This document shows, piece by piece, positions 48,915 to 59,180 of a stretch of 64,000 nucleotides of DNA. The DNA comes from Limonium bicolor (Eukaryota; Streptophyta; Magnoliopsida; Caryophyllales; Plumbaginaceae): the NCBI GenBank assembly GCA_023374045.1, contig CM041778.1, forward strand, positions 402,626,438-402,690,437, read 5' to 3'. The notes below the pieces were generated by a model. The model was given only the letters and a program-made list of their open reading frames with translations, made no database searches and was not told the origin of the DNA. Each line of letters begins with the position of its first letter. The stretch's first letter is position 1. The position numbers and the translations under genes are program-made.

Positions 48915-49225
48915 TATTAGGATATATTAGGATGATTATATATTATGCTTTTAGTCCTTAAGTTATTTTGAGACTGTACATATTAGTTGTTAGTTTAGTA
49001 CCGTTGTTTAACAGTAGTCTTAGTCCCTTTATATTATTGTTTAGTTGTGTCTTTGTGGTTTTGTCTTTCCCGTCTGTAATATCGAGCCCTTGTAGGCGCA
49101 AGTATAATCAAGAAGCCTTCCACGTTGATTTCTCTTTCTCTCTTTCTTTCCCGTGTAAGGCTGGTTTGGGTTAGGTTTAGGGTTCCACGGGTTCTCTGGC
49201 AAGATTTCATCACTGGATGCTAATA
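48915..49225 (+). repeat. 3' LTR of copia element
   Basis: 311 bp, one observed difference from the 5' LTR. TSD CGTAG follows at 49226-49230. Confidence 0.94.
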
Positions 49226-49230
49226 CGTAG

Positions 49231-49885
49231 TCCTATCGGATTATACCTTATGGTTGTTCTTTTAGTTGTCTGTGCTATATAGGCCAGGTATTGTAACCTT
49301 AATGGCGTTGTAGCTTTGGAGTTAACCGCTTCTGACTATGTCCTTAGTCGGCTAGCATACCGTTGGTGGTATTATTCAAGTATTACTATCCCATAGACTT
49401 GTGTCTTGGGTTCTGTTATTGTACTTTTTCCCCGTTCCTTTGCACGCTTAGTGCTACTTTTCCTGCTGCTGGTTGACTAGCTAGGTTTCGCGATTGCTAA
49501 GCACGTCCCCCCATGCTGTTGCAAGTTGTAGCCTCATCGTGGTTAGAGTGCTCGTTCAACCGCTATTGGGTGCGGGCGTCATTGTTCAACCGGGTTCCAT
49601 CTCCGAGACTACCAATTCTGGGAATCTACCGTATGTCGGTTCTTGTTTGCTGTGTGATTGCTTCACAACTGCCAGATCGGGTTTCCCCGAATACGAGAGG
49701 ACTTTCCCTCTCCCTGGCGTCCTTTCCCAAGTTATACAATGGGGTTCGCGGCGGGCGGGACTGGTATTGTAGGTATCCGGTACTCACCGGTAGTTCCTAA
49801 CTAGCATATCTAATGCTAACACTCAGCCCTTAGCCCTAAGCTTCTAATTCCTAACTCGGTATTCCTAAACTCGGTATTTCCAGTC
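49231..49885 (-). other. Layer-2 interior next to its PBS
   Basis: About 650 bp of 5' interior (minus strand) with no supported gene. Short open frames on the plus strand are shadows. Confidence 0.55.
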
Positions 49886-49912
49886 ATCAGAGCGATACTT
49901 CGCTCTGATACC
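49886..49912 (-). other. tRNA-iMet PBS of layer-2 element, in a hairpin
   Basis: Minus strand TGGTATCAGAGC (49901-49912) lies 6 nt from the LTR. Arms ATCAGAGCGA and TCGCTCTGAT with a 4-nt loop occupy 49886-49909. Confidence 0.85.
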
Positions 49913-49918
49913 ACTTTT

Positions 49919-52900
49919 TGTAACACCCCTACCGCTAATACCGTCATTACCGTCCAATCTCCTTATACATTCGTTCTCACGCAGCGGATACATTCATACT
50001 CAACGGCGGGTGGCACAATGCCGTTAGTCACCCACGTGACTAACAAGGCTACTAATACATACAGCATCGGTCTGATGGACCGGAATATCCGAGTACTACT
50101 CAATACGATACATACTCTCATTACATACTGGATACTACAATACTCCATTCGATACAATGCTCCATTCAATACAATACTCCACAATTCAGTACAAGATAAT
50201 ACGCTACACATACCGAGTTTACTAGGTTCCAAAGTCAATACGGTACTTCTCCCAAATTCACACATACTCACTAGGAGTCAATCTGCTACCCCTCCCTCAC
50301 GAACTAGATACTTCTAATTACAAGGCGCGCCACCGGTCTCTTACCTTGACCGTATTCGCTCCGGGTACCTACACACTAAAAACGTTCCCCCGAGGGGGTC
50401 AGCTTTCGCTGAATATGATAACCGCATACCCCGCGTACTAGCGAGGGTACGCCGACCATTTGGTCGAATACATGCAATTCATTTTGCAATACATACATTC
50501 ATACATACATACATACATACATACATGCTTTCATTCACGATACTACAATACTACACAAGTATACATACATACGCACAGTACAATACATGCTTGGAAGACA
50601 ATACGAGTCAACCAATACTTACTTACCATCTTCCAGAATACACATACACCGTACATACTCATTACATACTCAATACGCAATACGGAGATACAATTCTCCA
50701 ATACATACAAAGGTCCAGTTAGCTTCATTACACACCCGGGTTAATCGGGTGTTTGGTACTCTTTTACTTCCGGTCAATGACTTACAATAGTCAAGACCAA
50801 TACACATACAATACTTACTTCTTACATACTTTACTTCCAATTAAGTCAGTATGACCTCCGGGCAGGGATTACTACATCCCACCACCGGGCTTTAGGGTGG
50901 CCCACTAATCCAGGATGCTACCCATTCAAGGGAATTGGTCCATGGAAAAGATTACAGCCAGGATTTGGATCCAACCTCTTGTGTTTCCTTATCCTCACGC
51001 GTGGCCGAAACTATATCGGACTTCTACTCATTCCATTTTACTCATTACTCAAGTTAGGAGTTAGAGTGTTAGGAATTAGTAGAAGTCAGTACTTCATTCC
51101 CATACATACATACAATACACAAGTGCACAACACTTACACATACTTCTCATTTCCATTCATTCATTTCATGAATTATACAAACTAATTGTTCAAGAAGATA
51201 CAACAAGAACAAATAGTTCAAACACAATTAAGTGCAATATAAATCCGATTCGTGCATTTATCTTATTGGTGATCACATAAGCACACAAATCGGGGTAACC
51301 AAGTTAGGATACAGGGCATGAAGAAATCATACCGTACACCGTCGTTTTCGCACTACCGGTTTCCTTTGGTGATCAACTATTTGATCCCTACACATACACC
51401 AAGTAGTATGATCAATGATCTATTATTGATCTAACTTACTCCTTCATTGATACTTTCAATGTATACTTACTACTTCATTATTTTCATACGTGGTTATCAA
51501 ACCATTCTTTTCCTTATTACTTCTTAAGCTTGCTTCCTTACCCATTTACTTACTTTCTTACCATTATTACTTCATTAATGGTGTATTACTACATATATAT
51601 GCATATATGTATGTAGGCATATATATATATATATATGTATATATGATTACTATAATCATATAATTAAAACATTTTTTTTACTCGACCGGACTTGCGACCG
51701 ACCTTGCAAGTCCGGTCCATTCCAGTAGCTATCAGTACGGGAAATTTCTGGCTCGACCGAACTTGCAAGTCCGGTCGCAAGTTCGGTCCATTCCAGTAGC
51801 TTGCGTTACGGAAATTTTTCTGGCCGACCGAACTTGCAAGTCCGGTCGCAAGTTCGGTCCATTCCCGAAGGTTTCAGACGGGAGAATTTTCTGGTCCGAC
51901 CGAACTTGCATGTCCGGTCGCAAGTCCGGTCGATTCCAGAAGGTTTCCCGTCTTTGTAAATCTGGGCTCGACCGAACTTGCAAGTCCGGTCCGGCCCAGT
52001 ACTTCAGGTTTAAAATCTGTTTTCAACTGATTTATTTACCCATTACTTCCCCAATCTTTACCAATACTTCCCCACATGTTTACCACTGATTTAGATGCTC
52101 TAAATCACCTTAATTCATTCTCCAAACTTGCTACTCCATTCTCACACAACTTACTCAATATTTTCTCATTTCATCTCAACACTTATACTAGTTCCCATTT
52201 CACCAATGTTACAGATCTTGCTTTTTCCTCAAATGCTACAGATTTTCAACCTAACCTTTATCATTCAATACCCTTACTACCAATACCACTACTAATATCC
52301 TCATTACATTACCTTCCACTCAATCCTTCCCATTATCTAGCTCCTTTCAAAATCTGTTACAAAGTGGTTTACTTCACACTTTAGGCTCTCCAAGCACACC
52401 TAGTTTCTCCTAGTTCCTCCAATGCATTATACTACTTCTTGCTACAGATTTTACACTTTCACATACCCATACCACAAGTACCAATCCATAGTTACTAAAT
52501 ATCTCCACTAACTTCAATACACACCTTGGTTCTCCCATTCACCAAGTCATCCATAATTGTACATATTCCTACCAAAATTTTGCCATAGCTCATCTACTTT
52601 TCTTACTTAGCCACACATACACCTTCTCACCAAATTCATGCCTATTCTAGCCACACCCATACAAGGGTCCTACCAGCAATCATTACAATACCAATTCATC
52701 AATACTTCCTCAATCCACAATATTAATACTCATATACAATACTCTTGGCTCTATGGCCTATAATTTACATACTAGTTCACAAATACCCAAGATTCCTATA
52801 CTACAATACCAACAGAGTATTTTGGGTTCCTTAAATTGGTTTACCCATACCCATTACTCTAATGCATTAAATTTACCATTCAAGAAAGAGCTCTTACCTT

Positions 52901-54223
52901 GAGCTTACAATCCCTTCATTCCTTTTCCACTTCTCCTCTTCTCTTCCTTGTTCAATTCGATTTTGTGGGGAATGGAGTTGCCAAACTCCATTCCCATCAC
53001 CCAAAGCAACAAAACAAGTATAATTAATATACGAACCCTTAGATTTATACTAACTCATTGAGATGTTTTAAACAAATTTCTAGGGTTTACCTTTTGAAGC
53101 TTTTAGGAGGGGTTTTAGCCCTTGGTTCAAGAAGGTGTTCTCACCACCATTGGAGGGTTGAAACAAGGCTAAAACAAGAGGGAAAACAAGGTGAGAGAGG
53201 GGAAAAATCGGTTATACCCAAGAGATGGAGAAAAGTGAGGTCTTTCATGGAGATTCTTACCTTGTTGGAAAGAGGAGACTCCAAGCTCCATAATGGTGTG
53301 CTTTTCTCTTCAAATGGGGAAAACCCATGGAAATTAAACTCATCCTTTTCGAATTTTGAAAAGAGGGAATGATAGAGGATGATGAGGGGAGTTCAAATAT
53401 GTATTTTATTTTACATTTGGAGCTCAAATGGAGCTAGAGCTTGAGGTAGAAGATGGAGTTGCCATGAGAGCTATTTGGAGAGCTCAAAATCGGTTCCCAC
53501 CAGAGGAGGAAGAAGAGAGGTTCAGGAGGGGGAGTCCACCGTGAGAGAGAGGGAAAGGAATTGGAGAGAGAATAGAAAAGTGAGGTGAGAGAGTATCTTT
53601 TCTACTTTTTGTACTTTTGCTTTTGTTTTTTTATTTACTTATTTGTTACTTGTGTGTGTGAGAGAGAGAGGCTGTTTATACCCCTTAAAACCGGCCCCCA
53701 CTGTTACACTAGCTGGAGCGTTTTTCGTCTTTTACAGAAAACGCTCGTTATTTTACCCGGTTTATGTACTATTCACTAACCGGGTCCGGTTTCCAGAATT
53801 TTCTCGTTTCTTTATTTTTATTGGTTATTAAGCTTCCATAAATGCTTAATAATATTTATTTAATGATTTATAATTTTTACGGGTCCGTTTGACCACTTAA
53901 AATCATGTTTTTGGGTTTTCTCGAAAAACGTGCGTTAAAGCTCTATTAGCGTTTTAATACATTATTTGGATCCGTTTTCTTCGGGAGTTGTTCCCATATA
54001 TTATTTAGGTCTTATTAAACCTTTGGAATCCACATAATACGCTAACCGAGGTCTCATACCTCCTATGGTCATTTAACGCTTATTTCGTGTTTTTCGCCTT
54101 TTAAGCGTTTCTTTATTTCTTTTGGATTTATTTTTTTCCTTACCAATACTTCTTAATCATTATTAGGCTCTTAAATACCTATTAGGATAATTTAATCGCC
54201 ATATATAAGGTCGGGGTATTTCA
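49919..54223 (-). repeat. Right (5') LTR of layer-2 element, uninterrupted
   Basis: 4305 bp, TGTAACACCC to GGGGTATTTCA, followed by TSD AAAAG. It includes the ATAC microsatellite (about 50490-50526), the hairpin array (51683-52000) and an (AT)n tract near 51617. Open frames such as 53058-53372 also occur in the other LTR copy and look like chance. Confidence 0.94.
51683..52000 (+). repeat. Hairpin repeat array in layer-2 right LTR
   Basis: Same array as 11053-11368. Relative to it, one 12-bp GCAAGTCCGGTC module is present in the fourth unit and absent in the fifth. Confidence 0.8.
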
Positions 54224-54228
54224 AAAAG

Positions 54229-54663
54229 AGAAAGGGTGTAAAAGACAACTTCAAAAGTCTAAGCCCAGAAGCTTGAAAACAACGTCAACACAAAGCAGCT
54301 AGACGACTTCAAGACAAGGAAGATGAATCCGAGAGAAGACGCAAGGTGCAGCCTTGGTCATCCACTTAAGCTCCACATACCTCAAATATCCCTCCATGGT
54401 CCCGTTGTCTTTCATCATACCCCATGGCCACGTTATAAGCTTTAAAGACTTCCGACTTGATAGTTGTGTGTCCAATCACGTGAAAGTAACAGATCAAATG
54501 CGTAAATCCATCAAATATCGAATTCAATGGTCTAGAAGTTGTTACCGTAGGTGAGGAACGAGTGCAAGCACCAAACACGCCGAGTGTAGGTTAGGAAGCA
54601 CCACATAAAAACATAAGCCTTGACCCTGTGAGGATGAGACTCGTTCGCACGTTTAATAAAAGA
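54229..54663 (+). other. Tat-like element interior after the layer-2 insertion
   Basis: Noncoding continuation of 9300. No supported gene. Confidence 0.5.
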
Positions 54664-54666
54664 AAA

Positions 54667-54766
54667 TACTGGGGGCAATCGATCGGAACGATCGATTGCC
54701 ATGAACTCTAGCTCAGATTGTCTTAAGGGAAAAATACTGGGGGCAATTGTTGGTCCCAACAATTGC
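54667..54766 (+). other. Two PPT-like motifs, each leading into a near-perfect palindrome
   Basis: TACTGGGGGCAAT at 54667-54679 runs into arms GGCAATCGATCG and CGATCGATTGCC (54674-54700, 3-nt loop). TACTGGGGGCAAT at 54735-54747 runs into arms GCAATTGTTGG and CCAACAATTGC (54743-54766, 2-nt loop). TGTTGGTCCCAACA in the second resembles an LTR start of Tat elements. Confidence 0.7.
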
Positions 54767-54821
54767 TATGACAACACCAATTGGAACCCAGAGCTCAAAC
54801 ATCACCACCACCATTCCACCA

Positions 54822-54975
54822 CAGGCCCACATAAGCCCTTACCTCCACACCACCACTACACAGGCCCACATAAGCCCTTACCTCCACACCACCACTACAC
54901 AGGCCCACATAAGCCCTTACCTGCATGTCAAACACCACAGGCCCACATAAGCCCTTACCTTCACACCATACACCA
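54822..54975 (+). repeat. ~39-bp tandem repeat (four units)
   Basis: Units start CAGGCCCACATAAGCCCTTA at 54822, 54861, 54900 and 54938. The spacer is CCTCCACACCACCACTACA in the first ones and diverges in the last. Confidence 0.9.
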
Positions 54976-55388
54976 TACCTCACCGGTGGCATGTTCATCT
55001 CATAGGAGATAAACTACAAGTCCGAAGTCTATAGTTAGGAAATGATTATTTCACTTTCCATTTCTCTAAACAGAATTTTCTTCAAACACTGCCACGTTTG
55101 GCACCTCTTTCAACAATTTCTTGTTTTGAACAAATTTCCTTCAAGCACTTCGGTTTCATAAACCACATCATTGCCACATTTGGCACACTTTCTAGCAATG
55201 TCTTGCCCTGGACAATTTTCAATCCTTAGCATTGCCATGTTTGACACATTTTCCAATGGTTTCTTGTTTTGAACAAGTATCTTTCATACATTCTGATTGC
55301 ATACACCTTGTCATCATTGCCATGTTCCGCACTCCAGCGATCAGTTTTCATCACAATCGTTTACATAAGACCGTTATCATTCCATAAC

Positions 55389-55777
55389 CCGAAGATACAG
55401 ATTCTTTAGAGATACAGATTCTTAGCCGAAGATAGAGATTCTTCAGAGATACAGATTCTCAGCCGAAGATACAGATTCTTTAGAGATACAGATTCTCAGC
55501 CGAAGATACAGATTCTTCAGAGATACAGATTCTCAGCCGAAGATATAGATTCTTCAGAGATATAGATTCTCAGCCGAAGATACAGATTCTTCAGAGATAC
55601 AGATTCTCAGCCAAAGATACAGATTCTTCAGAGATACAGATTCTCAGCCGAAGATACAGATTCTTCAGAGATACAGATTCTCAGCCGAAGATACAGATTC
55701 TTCAGAGATACAGATTCTCAGCCAAAGATACAGAGATACAGATTCTCAGCCAAAGATACAGGGATACAGATTCTCAG
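55389..55777 (+). repeat. 37-bp tandem repeat (nine units plus two of 28 bp)
   Basis: Units CCGAAGATACAGATTCTTCA followed by GAGATACAGATTCTCAG start every 37 bp from 55389 to 55685. Two shortened units start at 55722 and 55750. The half-unit GATACAGATTCT is itself repeated. Confidence 0.93.
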
Positions 55778-55792
55778 CCAAAGATTCAGATT

Positions 55793-55864
55793 CACCAGAG
55801 CAGCAGAACTCACCAGAACAGCAGAACTCACCAGAGTAGAAGAACTCACCCGAATAGAAGAACT
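55793..55864 (+). repeat. 18-bp tandem repeat (four units)
   Basis: CACCAGAGCAGCAGAACT and variants at 55793, 55811, 55829 and 55847. Confidence 0.9.
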
Positions 55865-55891
55865 CGACCCAACACCAATTTTCAATCACTG

Positions 55892-56165
55892 ATAGGTAGT
55901 CAACACCTTAGAATAGCTTGACATCACTTCACTCATTATAGGTAGCCAGCGCCTTAGAATAGTTTGACATTATCTCATTCATTATAGGTAGTCAACACCT
56001 TAGAATAGCTTGACATCATATCATCCTTATAGGTAGTCGGCGCCTTAGAATAGTCCGACATTACTTCATTATTACCTTTAGGTGGTCGACGCCTTAGAAC
56101 CGCTCGACACCCTTCCACTTTACTCATAGGTAGTCGGCGCCTTAGAATAGCTCGACACAACTTGT
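55892..56165 (+). repeat. ~46-49 bp tandem repeat (six units)
   Basis: ATAGGTAGTCAACACCTTAG followed by AATAGCTTGACAT and a variable tail. Starts at 55892, 55938, 55984, 56029, 56078 and 56126. Confidence 0.9.
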
Positions 56166-56260
56166 CGGATTTCAATTGCACGTGGGGTCTTTTAAGATCC
56201 AAAATTTTGGGGTATCACTCAAGCATCAACTTGCCTTTTCAATTCCATTACAAAGTCTAG

Positions 56261-56276
56261 TTGACGGGGGGCAATC
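56261..56276 (+). other. Polypurine tract of Tat-like element
   Basis: TTGACGGGGGGCAATC directly precedes the 3' LTR start TGTTATACCC. Confidence 0.8.
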
Positions 56277-58034
56277 TGTTATACCCAAAATTTCAACCCC
56301 CCGAAAGAGAGTCTCTACTAATAGGCTAGTAGCGAGGGTTCCCAGTTTGATCAGCACATTTCAGAGTACGAGGAACAGCTTAGTCATCTCCAGGGGCATT
56401 TTCGTAATTTTTCAAGGCTCCTAAGCCCTTTATAGGCTTTCTCTCTCCTCCAAATAAGGGTCAAATCAATTCAAAATGCTATGAAATTTTAACCCATGAT
56501 AGAAGATGACATTTGAAGCATAATGACATTGGAATTTTTATTTTTTAAATTTCCAATAATTTTCTAGTAATTTCTGATTGAATCTGACGAGAAATTGAAT
56601 TTAAAAATATCCCAATATCCAAAAAATTCGATTCCACTTTAGAAAAATCAGAAATATCATCCTTTGCCCATGTGTAAAATTTTATAATCAAATTCCTTTT
56701 GGAAGCCCTTGAGTTAAAACGTCGGTAAATCTCGGTTTTTACTGAATTTTTCAATCTTTAAGGAAGCCTGTATAAGGAACCTTATCCCATGATCAAATTA
56801 GAACCTCAAGAACCCTAGACTCTCAAAGAAGGCAGCCGTCTCATTCTCTTCATGTTTTTACACGTCCAAGCACCAAAATCACATCAAAAATCCCCCGAAA
56901 TCACCATCTAAACACATTTTTCAACTCCCAACACATCAACAATCATCAAACATCAACCAAATCACCTCCAAAACGTGAAGAACATCATCAACAATCAACA
57001 ACCAGAAGCTCGGGTCGAACTCAATCCGGAACCGGCATCAACGAAGCGTTCAAAGCTTCCCAACGTGAAGGAACAACCAAATCTCGAAGCCAAAACAGGT
57101 TAAAATTCAAATTCTTTAACTCCACTGACCTCAATACACTTCTGGTTGAAATTCCTCTTTGAATTGACTTTTCTTTTCTTCTGAATTTAGATTTGTTTGC
57201 GTTTCTGTCCACTAACTTGTTTAATAAGTTTCGTCCTTAATTCGTAGTCAAATTGAAAACTTTCAATCACTAACGTCTTGTAAATCTTTCAGGCTACACA
57301 CCCATAAAATTTGAGCTCAAAACACCGTCGGGAACCTCCCAAACGCCGCCGTCCAAGGGCTGTCCGCACCCACGGACGCTATGTCTGGGGTCCCGGACGC
57401 CTTGTCTGTAAGCCCGGACGCCCCCGGACGGTGGCGGTATTTCAAAATTTTCAAAATTTAGGTTTTCTAAAATAATGTCCGGGCCCACGGACATCCTGTC
57501 CGTGGCCCCGGACCTTTCAAAATTGTGTTTTCTGTTTAATTCGACTTTTATGTTCACATAGGTTAACTAGGGTCAGTGGGTTCAGATATTAGGTCCGTAG
57601 CCACGGACGGAAACAAAATTTGACCTAATTCTGCCTCCGAAACCCTAGTTTAGGAATCTTTAATTTTATTTTAATTTTCTGTCAAAAAATGCTAAAAAAC
57701 ACAAAAAACAGAAGCTCGCGCACTTAGGTAAAACAACTCGTAATAAGCCGTAATTAAACTAAGTAGAGGAAAAATGACTTCTAGGGGTAATGAATGTAAT
57801 TGAACCCTAATTAAGTCAAATATCAAGCCGCCGAACCCGAACTCTCCTTTCCTAATTTGATCTAGGTAAAAATTAGGTGGCGACTCATAATAGGTTCCAG
57901 TGAGCTAGCTTAGGTATTAATAATCAATGTTATATGACATTGTTATTAATCTTAGGTTATAAGTGGACCTAAAACCCGACTAGATCCCAATCAATCTAAT
58001 CAACATAGGATAGGGTTTAAAATCGAGGCTCACA
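56277..58034 (+). repeat. 3' LTR of Tat-like element
   Basis: 1758 bp, ends GAGGCTCACA, then TSD CTGGT at 58035-58039. It keeps a hairpin with arms CCACGGACA and TGTCCGTGG at 57485-57505 that the 5' LTR lacks. Confidence 0.93.
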
Positions 58035-58498
58035 CTGGTGCAACCCAAGTTTTCCCCCTTTCTCATAGAAGTTCGCAATGCAAACATCGGCTTCTATGTT
58101 TGGTATTTGGTTCGCCTCTAAGTACTGTGCAATCTTGACCGCTTCCATCATTAGGGTTTGAAGACTATCAGGTATCCTTGGCACTTGTGCTTCATCTATC
58201 TTTCTCACATCCTGATATGTCCTAGTTTGCGGATTCCAATCTTTACCTATACACATCATATACAATTTAAGTTTCGACCCGCCCTCGTATCTCGGAATGT
58301 AAAATCCTCCTAAACCCGTTCCCAAAGTTCTACACTCATTTACAATGGCTATTTGTTCATCTAGGGTTAGGTATTGCTGGAGTAGGATCATGCCGGGTTG
58401 AAGCACTTGGCACTCTCCGTCCAAATACTCCCGTTCTTCGCTCAAAAGTTTAGGTGATCTCAGTCTCATAGGTATAGGGTAGCAGATGTCAAAGTGTC
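58035..58498 (-). pseudogene. AlkB-type 2OG-Fe(II) oxygenase, N-terminal half (split by element 3971-58034)
   Basis: Minus-strand exon-like block, open from an acceptor-like TAATAG at 58499-58504 to the insertion point. It starts GHFDICYP (a motif seen near the start of plant ALKBH1-like catalytic regions). Then follow QVLQPGMILLQQYLTLDEQI, LGTGLGGFYIPRY, LKLYMMCIGKDWNPQT and DVCIANFYEKGGKLGLHQ. The His of the HxD iron-binding motif is the penultimate residue before the break; the Asp is at 3963-3965. An internal ATG at 58469 gives 145 residues to the break. With the half at 3690-3970 the block covers the whole catalytic domain without introns. It lies between the gag zinc-knuckle exon (58672-58978) and the small exon before protease, in the same orientation as the gypsy genes. 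Confidence 0.88.
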
Positions 58499-58671
58499 CT
58501 ATTAGGTGAAAGGTTTCCTAAGTTAGGTTTCCCTAAGATTGAATTCTCTACTAAACGCATTTTACATGCAAGGTTCATGGTTTGAAAGCTATAACACACA
58601 ATCATGCTACATGCTTTCGGTTTAGGTTTTAGGCTTACCGGTATCGCGCTGGGTTTAGGGTTTAGGCTTAC
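58499..58671 (-). other. Intron-like segment between gag and AlkB exon
   Basis: Minus strand begins GTAAGCC (donor TCG|GTAAGC) and ends CACCTAATAG. The donor neighbourhood is duplicated (GGTAAGCCTAAA also near 58632-58643). The reading frame across it is uncertain because the upstream exon has frame damage. Confidence 0.5.
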
Positions 58672-58978
58672 CGACTCGTGACGACCTCCTTGTCCTTCTA
58701 ACGTGTGGATGAGGATGGATGTCCCATCAGACCTCTGGTATAGGTAGTGTACTGTGGCGCTTGACCTCCTCACGATCCGCCTGACTCAGTAGGTGGGGCC
58801 TTCGGTACGCCTCTAGGCCCCTTGTACATCCGGCTCTTAGGGTTGGAGTAGCACTCGTACTCTCTGTGGCCCTCCCGCTTGCAGTAATGGCACTCCACCT
58901 TCTTGCCTGAGCAGTCGACGCCAGGGTGGTCCTTCCCATAGCGCTTGTAGAAGAAGTGGCGCTCGGGTGGCTTAGTTT
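58672..58978 (-). pseudogene. Host gypsy gag, zinc-knuckle exon
   Basis: Minus strand. After the proposed intron 58979-59058, one frame reads KPPERHFFYKRYGKDHPGVD and then the CCHC knuckle CHYCKREGHREYEC, which binds element RNA in gypsy gag proteins. It continues MYKGPRGVPKAPPTESGGS to a TGA at 58770-58772. A second frame stays open beyond it to the donor at 58670-58671, so an indel is likely. Confidence 0.78.
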
Positions 58979-59058
58979 CTATTGTTACACAACTTGGATT
59001 AATAAGGAATGGTATTTAATTGGAATTATTTACTAAGATAAAAGGTGGGTATTCTTAC
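58979..59058 (-). other. Intron-like segment in gag (80 bp)
   Basis: Minus strand GTAAGAATACC...CAATAG with donor context AAGG|GTAAGA and a TTATTAATCC branch-like site. Removing 80 bp (not a multiple of three) joins the frame of 59059-59180 to the zinc-knuckle frame exactly, giving a Glu codon at the junction. Confidence 0.7.
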
Positions 59059-59180
59059 CCTTGGGTGGCGCGGACCTAAGCGGCTGGACGTCGATAGCGG
59101 GATCGGTCAGGCGAGGAGTCTGCTCCTTCGCCTTTTGGCCCTGGTAATCATGCTGCCCTTTCTTCTTACTGAAGAATTTC
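59059..59180 (-). pseudogene. Host gypsy gag, basic linker exon
   Basis: Minus strand, open. It reads KFFSKKKGQHDYQGQKAKE and LRSAPPK near its end, a Lys-rich linker of the kind that precedes the zinc knuckle. It is bounded by splice-like signals on both sides. Confidence 0.6.

Larger units (their letters stand above)
36296..49225 (+). mobile_element. Ty1/copia retrotransposon with TA...TA ends (layer 3b)
   Basis: LTRs of 311 bp (36296-36606 and 48915-49225) start TATTAGG and end GCTAATA. The TSD CGTAG is at 36291-36295 and 49226-49230. The tRNA-iMet PBS directly follows the 5' LTR and a GAGGGGGGC polypurine tract precedes the 3' LTR. I see a single LTR difference (36344 G versus 48963 T), so the insertion looks recent. 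The gene order protease-integrase-RT-RNase H is that of copia. It is interrupted in gag by the element at 37227-44643. The ends are not the usual TG...CA. Confidence 0.94.
9301..54223 (-). mobile_element. Long-LTR gypsy-type element, minus strand, no intact genes (layer 2)
   Basis: On the plus strand the LTRs begin TGTAACACCC and end GGGGTATTTCA. The TSD AAAAG is at 9296-9300 and 54224-54228. The minus orientation is shown by the tRNA-iMet PBS left of the right LTR (49901-49912) and the polypurine tract right of the left LTR (31180-31199). The right LTR is 4305 bp. The left LTR is split by the element at 12057-29634, and the interior is split by the copia element at 36296-49225. What remains of the interior is about 5.8 kb with no intact gag or pol. 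End sequences match the chromovirus-like families in this window. Confidence 0.92.
3971..58034 (+). mobile_element. Tat/Ogre-like LTR retrotransposon, gag only, interrupted by nested elements
   Basis: LTRs start TGTTATACCC and end GAGGCTCACA (TG...CA). The 5-bp TSD CTGGT lies at 3966-3970 and 58035-58039. The LTRs are 3971-5703 and 56277-58034. A primer-binding site follows the 5' LTR and a G-rich polypurine tract precedes the 3' LTR. Without the nested element at 9301-54223 the unit is about 9.1 kb. It encodes an intact gag with a Tat-type zinc motif but no pol, so it would need proteins from another element. This fits the non-autonomous gag-only class (TR-GAG). It is inserted in the AlkB sequence of the host gypsy element. 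Confidence 0.92.

Noticed and set aside
53058..53372. 104-residue plus-strand frame in the layer-2 LTR
   Set aside because: The other LTR copy (about 30040-30300) is frame-shifted; no recognisable domain.
55389..55864. Regular repeats as a CRISPR array
   Set aside because: Units are directly adjacent with no unique spacers, and the setting is a plant retrotransposon.
58035..58498. Functional ALKBH1 host gene
   Set aside because: Split by a 54-kb insertion, a stop before the last motif, and embedded between gypsy gag and protease in the same orientation.
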